From the NCBI GenBank assembly GCA_029880385.1, contig JAOUOM010000075.1:1-7875 (forward strand): a DNA stretch of 7,875 nucleotides, in the 5' to 3' direction. A program made the position numbers and the translations under genes. Source of the stretch: Cyclobacteriaceae bacterium. GTDB taxonomy: Bacteria > Bacteroidota > Bacteroidia > Cytophagales > Cyclobacteriaceae. Shown here piece by piece: positions 1 through 6,705 of this stretch. The first letter of the stretch is position 1, and the number at the start of each line of letters is the position of its first letter. The notes beneath the pieces were generated by a model. The model saw nothing but the letters and a program-made list of their open reading frames with translations, did no database searches and was not told where the DNA came from.

Positions 1-1044
1 ACAAACGTCGATGGCACTTTTTCCATTCATTACAAACGAAATCGTTGGGGCGCGTAGTCCGGATGAAAATCCCTGTCCGATAATCCGGATGCCTGGTAAA
101 GAGGACAGGCCTTCATAAAGCCGCCGTGCCAAGAGGTTTTCGTGTGCCCCGATCTGCTTGTATGCATCAAGGATTTTTTCCCGCAGCGTTTCACCCTCAC
201 CAAGTGACGCAATAAATCGGATGGCAGCAGATACGCCGGCCAGTGCGGCGTGGTTTAGTGTGCCGGTTTCGATTTTGAATGGGGCCATTTGTTCGGTAGT
301 GCGCAAGCGGTCAGTAGGAACCTGATCCAGCAGGCCGGTCCGGCTATACAGGATGCCTATGTGTGGGCCGTAAAATTTGTAGGCCGAACAAAGAAGGAAA
401 TCACAATCCAAATCCTGTACATCCAGTGCGAAATGCGGAGCATAATGAACGGCATCTAGGAGGAGCCATGCACCGTATTTATGACTTATTTTTCTAGCCA
501 GGGCTACATTATTGACGGTTCCAATGGCATTTGAGGCCATGCCAATAGCAACCAGTCTGGTTTTTTCATTTATTTTCCGCTCAAAATCCCCTTCATCGAG
601 CGTGCCATCTGGCAGGAGCCCGATTTCACGTACGATGATTCCTTTTTCACGTAAGGTAAGCCATGGCCCGCGGTTTCCTTCATGATCCAGCTGGCTGATC
701 ACTACTTCATCGCCCGGTTGAAGGATTTTAGAAATACCACGTGCCAATGCAAAATTTAGGGTAGTCATGTTTTGGCCCAGTGAAATATTTTCCGGTCCTT
801 CTGCCCCGAGAAGTGTCGCCACATGTTCCCTTACATCATGTATCATGGCATCAGTTTCCATTGCTGTCACAAACACGCCATGCGTATTGGTATTTGAATT
901 TACGTAATACCCCGTCATGGCATCCAGGACGGAATTGGGCACCTGGGTGCCGCCCGGACCATCCAGGTAGATCAAGGGTTTGTGCTCGTGCAGGCGAGAT
1001 AATGAAGGAAATTGGCTTCGGATCGTATCAGTTGATAGTGGCAT
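1..1044 (-). CDS. PLP-dependent class V aminotransferase / cysteine desulfurase-like protein (3' end outside window)
   Basis: The minus-strand reading frame starts at the ATG at 1044-1042 and stays open for 348 codons to the window edge, so the C-terminus is missing. It is a fold-type I PLP enzyme of aminotransferase class V. An N-terminal LDGPGGTQVP segment resembles the cysteine-desulfurase-like subfamily typified by Vibrio VC1184 (TIGR01976) rather than classical IscS/SufS. Visible active-site elements are LDHEGNRGPW with His121, which should stack on the PLP ring; LLLDAVHYAPH with Asp197, which should pair with the pyridine nitrogen; and SAYKFYGPH with Lys223, the expected Schiff-base lysine. 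The protein has no signal peptide and should be cytoplasmic. The family's substrate is not settled, so desulfurase, lyase or epimerase activity on an amino acid are all possible. It is transcribed divergently from the M20 hydrolase and shows no link to the cytochrome block. Family assignment is secure; the exact reaction is not. Confidence 0.9.
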   Translation of the reverse strand, partial: MPLSTDTIRSQFPSLSRLHEHKPLIYLDGPGGTQVPNSVLDAMTGYYVNSNTNTHGVFVTAMETDAMIHDVREHVATLLGAEGPENISLGQNMTTLNFALARGISKILQPGDEVVISQLDHEGNRGPWLTLREKGIIVREIGLLPDGTLDEGDFERKINEKTRLVAIGMASNAIGTVNNVALARKISHKYGAWLLLDAVHYAPHFALDVQDLDCDFLLCSAYKFYGPHIGILYSRTGLLDQVPTDRLRTTEQMAPFKIETGTLNHAALAGVSAAIRFIASLGEGETLREKILDAYKQIGAHENLLARRLYEGLSSLPGIRIIGQGFSSGLRAPTISFVMNGKSAIDVC

Positions 1045-1210
1045 GTGAATAACGTTTGAGGGGCTAAAAATAAGGACAAATAAGTTAGATAGGGTAGGCC
1101 AGTTTGATCATTTTTATAATTTATCCAACTGGGCAACATGCGTGAATGTGAAGTAGAATATCTCATTTTTTGTATATTGATTTCTTTTTTGGTAACAAAA
1201 GACTAGTCAC
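1045..1210. promoter_or_regulatory. Divergent intergenic region carrying promoters for both flanking genes
   Basis: This 166-base AT-rich gap separates two divergently transcribed genes, so both promoters must lie here or nearby. I see no clean match to the Bacteroidota promoter consensus (TTTG at -33, TAnnTTTG at -7). TATATTGA near 1174 is the closest plus-strand -7 candidate and is weak. Neither start codon has a strong Shine-Dalgarno sequence, as is usual in this phylum. Confidence 0.5.
1099..1132. repeat. Imperfect inverted repeat in the divergent promoter region
   Basis: CCAGTTTGAT at 1099-1108 faces ATCCAACTGG at 1123-1132. Nine of ten positions pair, with one T/C mismatch, around a 14-base AT-rich centre. 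The two arm centres are 24 bases apart, about two helical turns. No T-run follows either arm, so it is not a terminator. It could be an operator for a dimeric regulator of one or both flanking genes, but a chance occurrence is possible. Confidence 0.3.
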
Positions 1211-2836
1211 ATGAAAACCCGCCTTTTATTTTTAGTACATTATCTGCTATGGCTGACGGCCCTGCATGCGCAACAGTCGGATGAAAAACACGCATATATA
1301 CACCGCCTCAAAGCCGAAGTGCAGGACTCGGTAGATGCGAGGGCCAAACTGGCACAGGTGATGGTAGATAAAATTTTCAGCTTTGCGGAGTTGGGATTCC
1401 ATGAAACCCAGACATCCCATTACATCACCGAAATTTTAAAAAAGAATGGATTTGTGATCGAATATGGCATATCCGGAGTACCTACGGCCTGGTGGGCAAA
1501 ATGGGGAGCCGGTAGCCCGGTCATAGCAGTAGGGAGCGATTTGGATTGCATACCAAAAGCCTCACAAAAACCAGGGGTGGCATATCACGACCCCATAGTG
1601 GACGGGGCTCCCGGGCATGGGGAAGGGCATAATGCAGGCACACCACTGAATTTGTTGGCCGTATTGGCCGTAAAGGAAATTATGGAGCGGGAAAATATAC
1701 CCGGCACCCTTATCATTTGGCCAGGTGTGGCCGAGGAGCTGGTCGGAACCAAGGCCTACTTTACACGTGATGGCTATTTTAACCACGTCGACTTATGCAT
1801 ATTCACCCATGTATCGAGCAACCTTTCGGTTTCGTATGGTCAGGCTTCCGGAACAGGTCTTATTTCAGTTGAATACACCTTTGAGGGCGAGTCTGCGCAT
1901 TCAGCGGGGGCACCCTGGCGTGGACGTAGTGCCGCTGATGCGGTGGAATTGATGAACATAGGCTGGCAATATGCCCGTGAGCACCTTCATCCACTGAGTC
2001 GGTCGCACTCGATCATCAATAATGGGGGAGACCAACCCAACGTAGTGCCCTCAAGGGCTTCCATTTGGTACTATTTCAGGGACGTTACCTATCCCAGGAT
2101 CATGGAGGAGTACCAACGTGCCAATGAGATAGCAGAAGGTGCGGCACTGATGACGCGTACGACTGTCACACGGAAAGTCCTGGGGTCTGCCTGGCCCCGT
2201 CATTTCAATAAAGTCATTGCCGAACAGATGTATGAAAACATCAGGACGGTTGGTTTGCCCGTATGGTCGGAAGAAGACCAACTGTTGGCAAAAGCTGTCC
2301 AGCGGGAGGTTAATTCACCCCGGGATACGTCAGGCCTTGCGATGAAATTAGATACAATTGGATTACCGGTAACCGAATTTGTAAGTGGGGGGTCTGACGA
2401 CATTGGTGACATTAGCTGGAAAGTGCCTACTGTGACATTGCGGTTTCCGTCAAACATTCCCGGCCTGCCCGGTCATCATTGGTCCAATGCCATTGCCATG
2501 GCAACACCAATCGCTCACAAAGGGGTAGTGGCAGGGGCAAAAGTAGAAGCCATGACTTTGCTTGATTTTTTGCTTCAGCCGGAACTCGTGCAGCAAGCCA
2601 GGGAATACTTTGAAAAGGAGCAGGCTTCGAAGCAGGCATACATTCCGATGGTATCGGATACGGATATGCCAGCAACCTATCTAAATCAGGACATAATGCG
2701 GACGTATGCCCCGCTGATTGCACCCTATTATTATGATGAGGATAAATATGAAAATTACCTGGAACAATTAGGGATTAGCTATCCAACTTTAAAAAAGGAA
2801 CAACTGGAGCGGATCAAAAAGGCCACAGGAAAATAA
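1211..2836 (+). CDS. Secreted M20-family amidohydrolase, AbgB-like
   Basis: The 541-residue product begins with a Sec signal peptide (about residues 1-20, ending ALHA before QQSDEK), so it acts in the periplasm or outside the cell. The rest resembles M20D metallo-amidohydrolases, especially aminobenzoyl-glutamate hydrolase subunit B. Elements in order are: GSDLDCIP (108-115), corresponding to the usual metal-binding D-M-D-A-L-P; GHGEGHNAG (135-143); the catalytic acid pair Glu175-Glu176 in PGVAEELVG; His200; a lid/dimerisation segment ESAHSAGAPWRGRSAADAVE (227-246); GGSDDIGDISWKVPT (393-407); and GHHWS (421-425). Glu138 stands where many M20D amidohydrolases have a metal-binding Cys in the H-x-C-G-H motif. 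It is longer than AbgB (about 480 residues) because of the signal peptide and a C-terminal tail of roughly 70 residues rich in Lys, Glu and Tyr. The substrate is probably an N-acyl amino acid or peptide-like amide, but this is not determined. The start is supported by the signal peptide. Confidence 0.9.
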   Translation: MKTRLLFLVHYLLWLTALHAQQSDEKHAYIHRLKAEVQDSVDARAKLAQVMVDKIFSFAELGFHETQTSHYITEILKKNGFVIEYGISGVPTAWWAKWGAGSPVIAVGSDLDCIPKASQKPGVAYHDPIVDGAPGHGEGHNAGTPLNLLAVLAVKEIMERENIPGTLIIWPGVAEELVGTKAYFTRDGYFNHVDLCIFTHVSSNLSVSYGQASGTGLISVEYTFEGESAHSAGAPWRGRSAADAVELMNIGWQYAREHLHPLSRSHSIINNGGDQPNVVPSRASIWYYFRDVTYPRIMEEYQRANEIAEGAALMTRTTVTRKVLGSAWPRHFNKVIAEQMYENIRTVGLPVWSEEDQLLAKAVQREVNSPRDTSGLAMKLDTIGLPVTEFVSGGSDDIGDISWKVPTVTLRFPSNIPGLPGHHWSNAIAMATPIAHKGVVAGAKVEAMTLLDFLLQPELVQQAREYFEKEQASKQAYIPMVSDTDMPATYLNQDIMRTYAPLIAPYYYDEDKYENYLEQLGISYPTLKKEQLERIKKATGK

Positions 2837-3193
2837 GCAGATGGGTGAGGTATCGTTCAAGTGCCCTGTCCGGATGATGTAGCAGACCAAAATTTGATGT
2901 ACATTCATCCCTGGTTTTATGGAGTCAGGTTAGCTATAATGGGAAAGGAAGGGATTAGGCCATACCAGGTATATTTCCTGTTTCGTGGGGTGGAGCCATT
3001 GCCCTATCAGCGAGGGGTCGCCCTGGCAAAAAGGCATGTACAAAAGACACATGTAACAGAAAAGTTACTCAATCATGTGGATTGACCTGAATTTGGCGCA
3101 ATACTTGATGATATTTTGTTGGTCAGCTGATGATCGTCATACAGGGGAATTAAAAAAGAACAGATTATTACACAATACTTAACCACGATAATT
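2837..3193. other. 357-base intergenic gap with no convincing gene
   Basis: Both strands were read. A 74-codon GTG-initiated frame (2861-3085) has no recognisable motif, signal peptide or ribosome binding site and is probably chance or a worn-out remnant. A short GCGA-GGGG-TCGC hairpin lies at 3010-3021, within a looser GCCA/TGGC pairing (2996-2999 with 3023-3026), but no U-tract follows it. The AT-rich 3' part (about 3105-3193) must carry the promoter and leader of the cytochrome gene. No clear promoter consensus is visible there. Confidence 0.5.
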
Positions 3194-3610
3194 ATGAAAA
3201 CTTCAAATGTATTTATTCAACTAAGTTTACTTTTCTTCGTCGGGAGCCTGCTGATGTCGACACAAATGAAAGCCACGCAGGAGCCGTGGCCTGTGCCGGC
3301 AAACTTCGTCAAAATGGCCAATCCAACGGATGCGGGTGACGATGAAAACCTCGAAATTGGAAAGCAATTGTATATTAAGCATTGCAAATCCTGTCATGGA
3401 AAGGATGGGTTGGGTGATGGCCCGAAAGCAGCAGAATTGGAGACACCGAGTGGAGATTTTTCGATGGACGAATTTCAAAAACAGTCAGACGGTTCCTTAT
3501 TTTATAAAATAACCAAGGGAAGGGACGATATGCCAGCCTTTGACAAAAAAGTGCCTTCCGACGAAGATCGTTGGTTAATTGTCAACTATCTACGAACCAT
3601 GGCCGAATGA
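3194..3610 (+). CDS. Exported monoheme class I cytochrome c
   Basis: The 138-residue product has a Sec-type signal sequence (hydrophobic stretch about residues 8-22, no lipobox) and one cytochrome c domain. The heme attachment motif is CKSCH (Cys64, Cys67, His68), followed by GKDGLGDGP. The likely distal ligand is Met113 in DDMPAF, and the domain closes with a helix ending VNYLRTMAE. All landmarks of a small class I c-type cytochrome (group 4/5 style) are present. It should be a soluble periplasmic one-electron carrier. Its stop codon (3608-3610) overlaps the ATGATG start of the next gene, which indicates translational coupling. An intrinsic terminator just past the stop implies that much transcription ends here, so this should be the most abundant product of the cluster. 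Its redox partners are not identified by sequence; the downstream lipoprotein cytochromes are plausible. Confidence 0.93.
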   Translation: MKTSNVFIQLSLLFFVGSLLMSTQMKATQEPWPVPANFVKMANPTDAGDDENLEIGKQLYIKHCKSCHGKDGLGDGPKAAELETPSGDFSMDEFQKQSDGSLFYKITKGRDDMPAFDKKVPSDEDRWLIVNYLRTMAE

Positions 3611-4176
3611 TGCGCGCATTACCTTGCAATAAGCCTTCCCGAAAAGAAGGCTTTTTTTATTGGGGAATCATTGCCGCATTGATGCTGGTATTAAATTCCT
3701 GTACAAAAGACACCACGGTGTATGCAGAAGATCAAAATTATTATTTCCTCTTCATCGATCTGGAAAATACGGCAGGGTCACAATCGGACCTGATGGCTAT
3801 CACTAGTATGTTGCCTGTCAAAAAATACATCATTACCAATGAGTCCGGATTGGATTGGCCCTTTTTTGCCTCGTACGATCTGGACGAAAAGGTACCAGCA
3901 GACAGCATTATGGCACCTCATCTTTATATTCACCGGTTTATCCCCTGGCCTGGAGAAGAAAACACGGCCATAGGTGATGTAAAACTTACGATCAGCTACC
4001 ACTATGATGCAAAGCAGCAACCCGTATTGGGCATTGTAAAACATGAAAAGGACTCAACGGGCTGGGGGCATCAGGTAGATACGGGCACTCACATCGTGGA
4101 AGATAAATATTATTCAACGGAAGGAGAGAAGCAACTACGTGCATATCAGACGATTGTCCGGTATTCTTTTAAATAA
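3607..4176 (+). CDS. Lipoprotein of unknown function
   Basis: No family is recognised for this 189-residue protein. The frame is open from 3571, but the start at 3607 (or 3610, since ATGATG offers two) is preferred because it overlaps the cytochrome stop codon and gives a well-formed lipoprotein signal. That signal has a basic n-region (Lys9, Arg12, Lys13), a hydrophobic run FFYWGIIAALMLVL and lipobox LNSC with Cys32 as the lipidated residue. No other in-frame start gives a usable signal peptide. The mature part has alternating polar and hydrophobic segments suggesting a beta-rich fold, with many Tyr (YYFLFIDLE, LTISYHYD, DKYYSTEG) and no CXXCH motif, so it is probably not a heme protein. The intrinsic terminator at 3631-3658 lies inside its signal-peptide codons, so any full-length message must read through it. 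Its position between cytochromes suggests an accessory role in the same envelope module. Confidence 0.75.
   Translation: MMRALPCNKPSRKEGFFYWGIIAALMLVLNSCTKDTTVYAEDQNYYFLFIDLENTAGSQSDLMAITSMLPVKKYIITNESGLDWPFFASYDLDEKVPADSIMAPHLYIHRFIPWPGEENTAIGDVKLTISYHYDAKQQPVLGIVKHEKDSTGWGHQVDTGTHIVEDKYYSTEGEKQLRAYQTIVRYSFK
3631..3658 (+). terminator. Intrinsic terminator after the cytochrome c gene, inside the next reading frame
   Basis: AAGCCTTC (3631-3638) and GAAGGCTT (3646-3653) form a perfect 8-bp stem around the 7-base loop CCGAAAA, followed by an uninterrupted T-run at 3652-3658. It lies 20 bases after the cytochrome stop codon, the normal place for a terminator, yet it also encodes residues 9-17 of the following lipoprotein. 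Confidence 0.85.
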
Positions 4177-4229
4177 AAGGCGTTTATTGTCGTTGCTCAA
4201 TCCATTGTTTGATAAAGATCAACTTTTTG

Positions 4230-4269
4230 TTTGACCATGTTCACAAGAGGTTTTGACCATGCTCATAAG
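4230..4269 (+). repeat. Two near-identical 18-base direct repeats, candidate operator
   Basis: TTTGACCATGTTCACAAG (4230-4247) recurs as TTTGACCATGCTCATAAG (4252-4269) with 16 of 18 bases identical and a 22-base period. The period is not a multiple of three, so this is not a coding repeat. Two helical turns between copies would place both on one face of the DNA. The pair sits between the stop of the unknown lipoprotein (4176) and the start of the YceI lipoprotein (4336), where an activator or repressor site would be expected. The regulator is unknown. Confidence 0.5.
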
Positions 4270-4335
4270 TTAAGAAGAATTGGGAAGCTAATATTGGATA
4301 CTCATTTAAACGAGGAAATTAAATCCGATAATATC

Positions 4336-5376
4336 ATGAAAAATTCAATTCAATTTCTTTTTGCAAGTCTGCTGTCAATGTCTGTCATGTTCGTAATGGT
4401 AGGATGCGGTGGCGACCCAGATCCAGTTACTGTTTATTATAATATAACCGGAAATGTTACCTACCCTGACTTTAGCGGGGCTTCTGCGCCGGCTGATGGT
4501 GCAGTGATCTATCTGGCTGCTTCAGCTGCCGCTACGACAGCTTATGATTATCGTACGGTTGCTGATGCTTCCGGTAATTATTCGTTCGAGGGTCTTGAAG
4601 CGGGTGATTATTTCATGTTTGTCAACTACAATTCAGCCAACACGAATAACGGACGTATATCCGGTATTTCGTTTGATTCCGGCGAAGGGGCTCTATTTGC
4701 TGTCACCGATGCTAGCGTAACGAAGGATGTCGCCTTAGTGGCCATCAGTCAGGATGTTCAGTTTGACGTGGATATCACGCCAACAACAGGCACATGGGCT
4801 TTTGATGCCAACCACAGCGTGGTTTCATTCAACTTTCCCTACCATGATGACAATGCTACATTCTCAGGTACATTCAATTCCATTCCAAGCCTGCTGATCA
4901 AGTTTAATGCTGCTGATTTGGCTGCAAGTACTATTGAAGCCAGTATTGACCTGCTTTCTGTAAATACCAGAAGCCGAGGTGGTCGTGACTCACATTTCGA
5001 TGCGACAGCAAATAGCTGGTACTATGGATGTAATGCAGCCTCACTTGGTGTACAGGTGGATACTGTAAATAACATGATGCCAATCGAAACTTCTCGCTAT
5101 GCCACTTTTAAAAGCACAAGTATCGAAGCTTATGGAGATGGTTTTATCGCAAAAGGTGACTTTACGCTCAAAGGTCAGACTCATCAGGAAGTATTGTTCT
5201 TCCGCTTCATCAATGGTTATGAAGGCACAAGCCGGTCTGGTGCACCTACCCGATATTCAAGTTTTGATGGAAGATTGGAATTCAACGCATTAGCCGACTA
5301 TAATATCCAGTCAAGTGCGGTAGGCAGCAGCAAAGTAATTGTCGATGTAGCCATACAAGTAAATAAAGCTTTGTAA
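4336..5376 (+). CDS. YceI-domain lipoprotein with N-terminal carboxypeptidase-regulatory-like domain
   Basis: The 346-residue product starts at the ATG at 4336, which gives a proper lipoprotein signal (hydrophobic SLLSMSVMFVMVGC, Cys24 lipidated). The frame extends upstream, but that extension puts 35 polar residues before the signal and is not credible. Residues about 33-140 look like a beta-sandwich of the carboxypeptidase regulatory-like / prealbumin type (YNITGNVTYP, then DASGNYSFEGLEAGDYF). Residues about 152-346 match the YceI family: TWAFDANHSVVSFN, GTFNSI, SRGGRDSHFDA (Arg207, Asp208, His210), SRYATFKSTSIEA, GDFTLKGQTHQEV and a closing strand near VIVDVAIQV. YceI proteins are periplasmic lipocalin-like barrels that bind long isoprenoids, including quinones in some cases. 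The protein should sit on the outer membrane, perhaps holding or sensing quinone or lipid for the neighbouring redox proteins. A strong terminator follows. Confidence 0.87.
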   Translation: MKNSIQFLFASLLSMSVMFVMVGCGGDPDPVTVYYNITGNVTYPDFSGASAPADGAVIYLAASAAATTAYDYRTVADASGNYSFEGLEAGDYFMFVNYNSANTNNGRISGISFDSGEGALFAVTDASVTKDVALVAISQDVQFDVDITPTTGTWAFDANHSVVSFNFPYHDDNATFSGTFNSIPSLLIKFNAADLAASTIEASIDLLSVNTRSRGGRDSHFDATANSWYYGCNAASLGVQVDTVNNMMPIETSRYATFKSTSIEAYGDGFIAKGDFTLKGQTHQEVLFFRFINGYEGTSRSGAPTRYSSFDGRLEFNALADYNIQSSAVGSSKVIVDVAIQVNKAL

Positions 5377-5395
5377 CTTTCTACAAAGAAAACAT

Positions 5396-5425
5396 AAGCC
5401 CGGGAAAATTTTCCGGGCTTTTTTT
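5396..5425 (+). terminator. Intrinsic terminator after the YceI lipoprotein
   Basis: AAGCCCGG (5396-5403) and CCGGGCTT (5413-5420) form a GC-rich 8-bp stem around GAAAATTTT, and a T-run covers 5419-5425. It lies 20 bases after the stop codon. The next start codon is only 22 bases beyond the T-run, so the downstream gene is either fed by read-through or has a promoter overlapping this hairpin. Confidence 0.9.
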
Positions 5426-5447
5426 CCCCCGATAAACATTTATTGTC

Positions 5448-6701
5448 ATGAGAGCTATTTCCCATATTATTTTATGGGGCTGGATTTTAGCATCCTGTAC
5501 GTACTATGAAATCCCCCCCCTCAAAATCCCGGAACCCCCACGATCGGATGAGACGACAGACCTGATCGCCGAATACGTGGCTACGGCCCCGGGTTCAACT
5601 ACACACCCTTATTGGAATACGGCAGATTACGTACTTGTCTCTTTCCAGAACATTACGACCGGTCAGATACCATCTGATATGGAAATGTTACACTCCAGTG
5701 GCATGCTGGCTGGTGTGACTGGTTTCAATAATGGGCAAGACGGCATGTTAAAGATTAAAGCAGCCTATGATGATGATTTTTTGTATGTGCTAGCCGATTG
5801 GAAGGATGCAACCTTAAATCCAAATTTCTCAAGTTGGCTATTTATGGGCCCTGCCGACCCCAATATGCCTTCCGTCGACGTTTCAGGATGGAGCGGACAA
5901 AAAAATGATGACAACCTGATGTTGGCCTTTCATAAGGATGCTACGACAAAGGATGTCTGGAATTGGAGCCTGGCTTTGTCAGAGCCGTTAGGTTATGCCA
6001 TAGACATGTATGATGATGGCTCCAGCATTGCCCCTGATGCAGGAGATGCCATGTATGTGCGGAACAAAGCAGTAACAGGTGGCCCCATGTACGAATGGGA
6101 TGGTGTTCAGCAGGAGGTGACGCGTGAAACGGGTGGTTTTACCATCCTGGATCCAGCCTATTATCTTTTGAATAAAACGGCATTTGTTGGTGACATTGTA
6201 CAGGGCGAAGCATTGTTCCAGGCCAAATGTTCCATCTGCCATGGCCCACAGGGCGACGGAAATGGAACCGAATGGATCACGAACATTGCCTTGAATGGAG
6301 AAGGGGCACTCAACCGGTTGTCCCGAAGTGCTTTTAAGTCATTTGCAAGTTCAGCCGATCATAGCGGAGCCTCGCATTTCAATGAAATGACAGAACCGGA
6401 AAAGGACGATTTAATTGCCCGGATCCGGGGCTTTTCTGGTGTGCCGGGCTATTTTCTTTCCAATCCTGCGGGTAGTGTTTCGGACGTATTTGCCAGTTCC
6501 AATGTCAACCTTGCCCGCATTACGACGCGTACGGCGAATCAGGGCTATACCGTGTTATTCAAACGGGCATTGGTGACCGGAAAGGCAGATGATCTTGATT
6601 TTGATCCTACAAAAGGTGCTTACACATTCGATGTGTTCGTAATGGATAATGATGAAATCAATAAAATAGGAGAAACCGGATTAACCTTAACCTTTAACTA
6701 G
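5448..6701 (+). CDS. Lipoprotein with EB_dh-type heme-binding domain interrupted by a cytochrome c domain
   Basis: The 417-residue product has a short lipoprotein signal (lipobox LASC, Cys17) followed by a proline-rich linker. Residues about 52-245 resemble the first part of the ethylbenzene dehydrogenase-related / class II DMSO-reductase gamma-subunit heme-binding fold: LKIKAAYDDDFLYVLADWKD (101-120), NDDNLMLAFHKD and DVWNWSLALSEPLGY (169-183). A cytochrome c domain follows, with CSICH (Cys261, Cys264, His265) and GPQGDGNG. From about 331 the EB_dh pattern resumes: GVPGYFLSNPAGSVSDVFAS, YTVLFKRALVTGKADDLDFD (367-386) and VFVMDNDEINKIG. The protein thus probably holds one covalent c-heme and perhaps one b-heme. 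In the EbdC structure Met and Lys ligate the b-heme; Lys406 is only a candidate here. The distal ligand of the c-heme is unclear (His310 or Met314). No molybdenum catalytic subunit is visible nearby, so an electron-transfer role is more likely than a dehydrogenase gamma subunit. A C8 run lies just after the lipobox. Confidence 0.83.
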   Translation: MRAISHIILWGWILASCTYYEIPPLKIPEPPRSDETTDLIAEYVATAPGSTTHPYWNTADYVLVSFQNITTGQIPSDMEMLHSSGMLAGVTGFNNGQDGMLKIKAAYDDDFLYVLADWKDATLNPNFSSWLFMGPADPNMPSVDVSGWSGQKNDDNLMLAFHKDATTKDVWNWSLALSEPLGYAIDMYDDGSSIAPDAGDAMYVRNKAVTGGPMYEWDGVQQEVTRETGGFTILDPAYYLLNKTAFVGDIVQGEALFQAKCSICHGPQGDGNGTEWITNIALNGEGALNRLSRSAFKSFASSADHSGASHFNEMTEPEKDDLIARIRGFSGVPGYFLSNPAGSVSDVFASSNVNLARITTRTANQGYTVLFKRALVTGKADDLDFDPTKGAYTFDVFVMDNDEINKIGETGLTLTFN

Positions 6702-6705
6702 TAAA

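Noticed and set aside
780..1052. 90-codon plus-strand frame opposite the aminotransferase N-terminus
   Set aside because: The minus strand encodes a continuous, recognisable PLP-enzyme sequence here.
2427..2723. 98-codon minus-strand frame opposite the amidohydrolase
   Set aside because: It is antisense to conserved M20 motifs, with no signal or motif of its own.
3010..3021. GCGA-GGGG-TCGC hairpin as a terminator for the amidohydrolase gene
   Set aside because: The stem is only four base pairs, no T-run follows, and it lies 170 bases after the stop codon.
2861..3085. 74-codon plus-strand frame starting with GTG in the gap after the amidohydrolase
   Set aside because: It has no ribosome binding site, signal, motif or recognisable family, and its length is within chance expectation. 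I could not support a decayed gene either.
3571..3606. Upstream extension of the unknown lipoprotein to an ATG at 3571 within the cytochrome gene
   Set aside because: The start overlapping the cytochrome stop (3607/3610) is simpler and is the usual coupling arrangement.
4231..4335. Upstream extension of the YceI lipoprotein frame to a TTG at 4231
   Set aside because: It would place 35 polar residues ahead of a good lipoprotein signal and runs across the direct repeats, whose 22-base period is non-coding in style.
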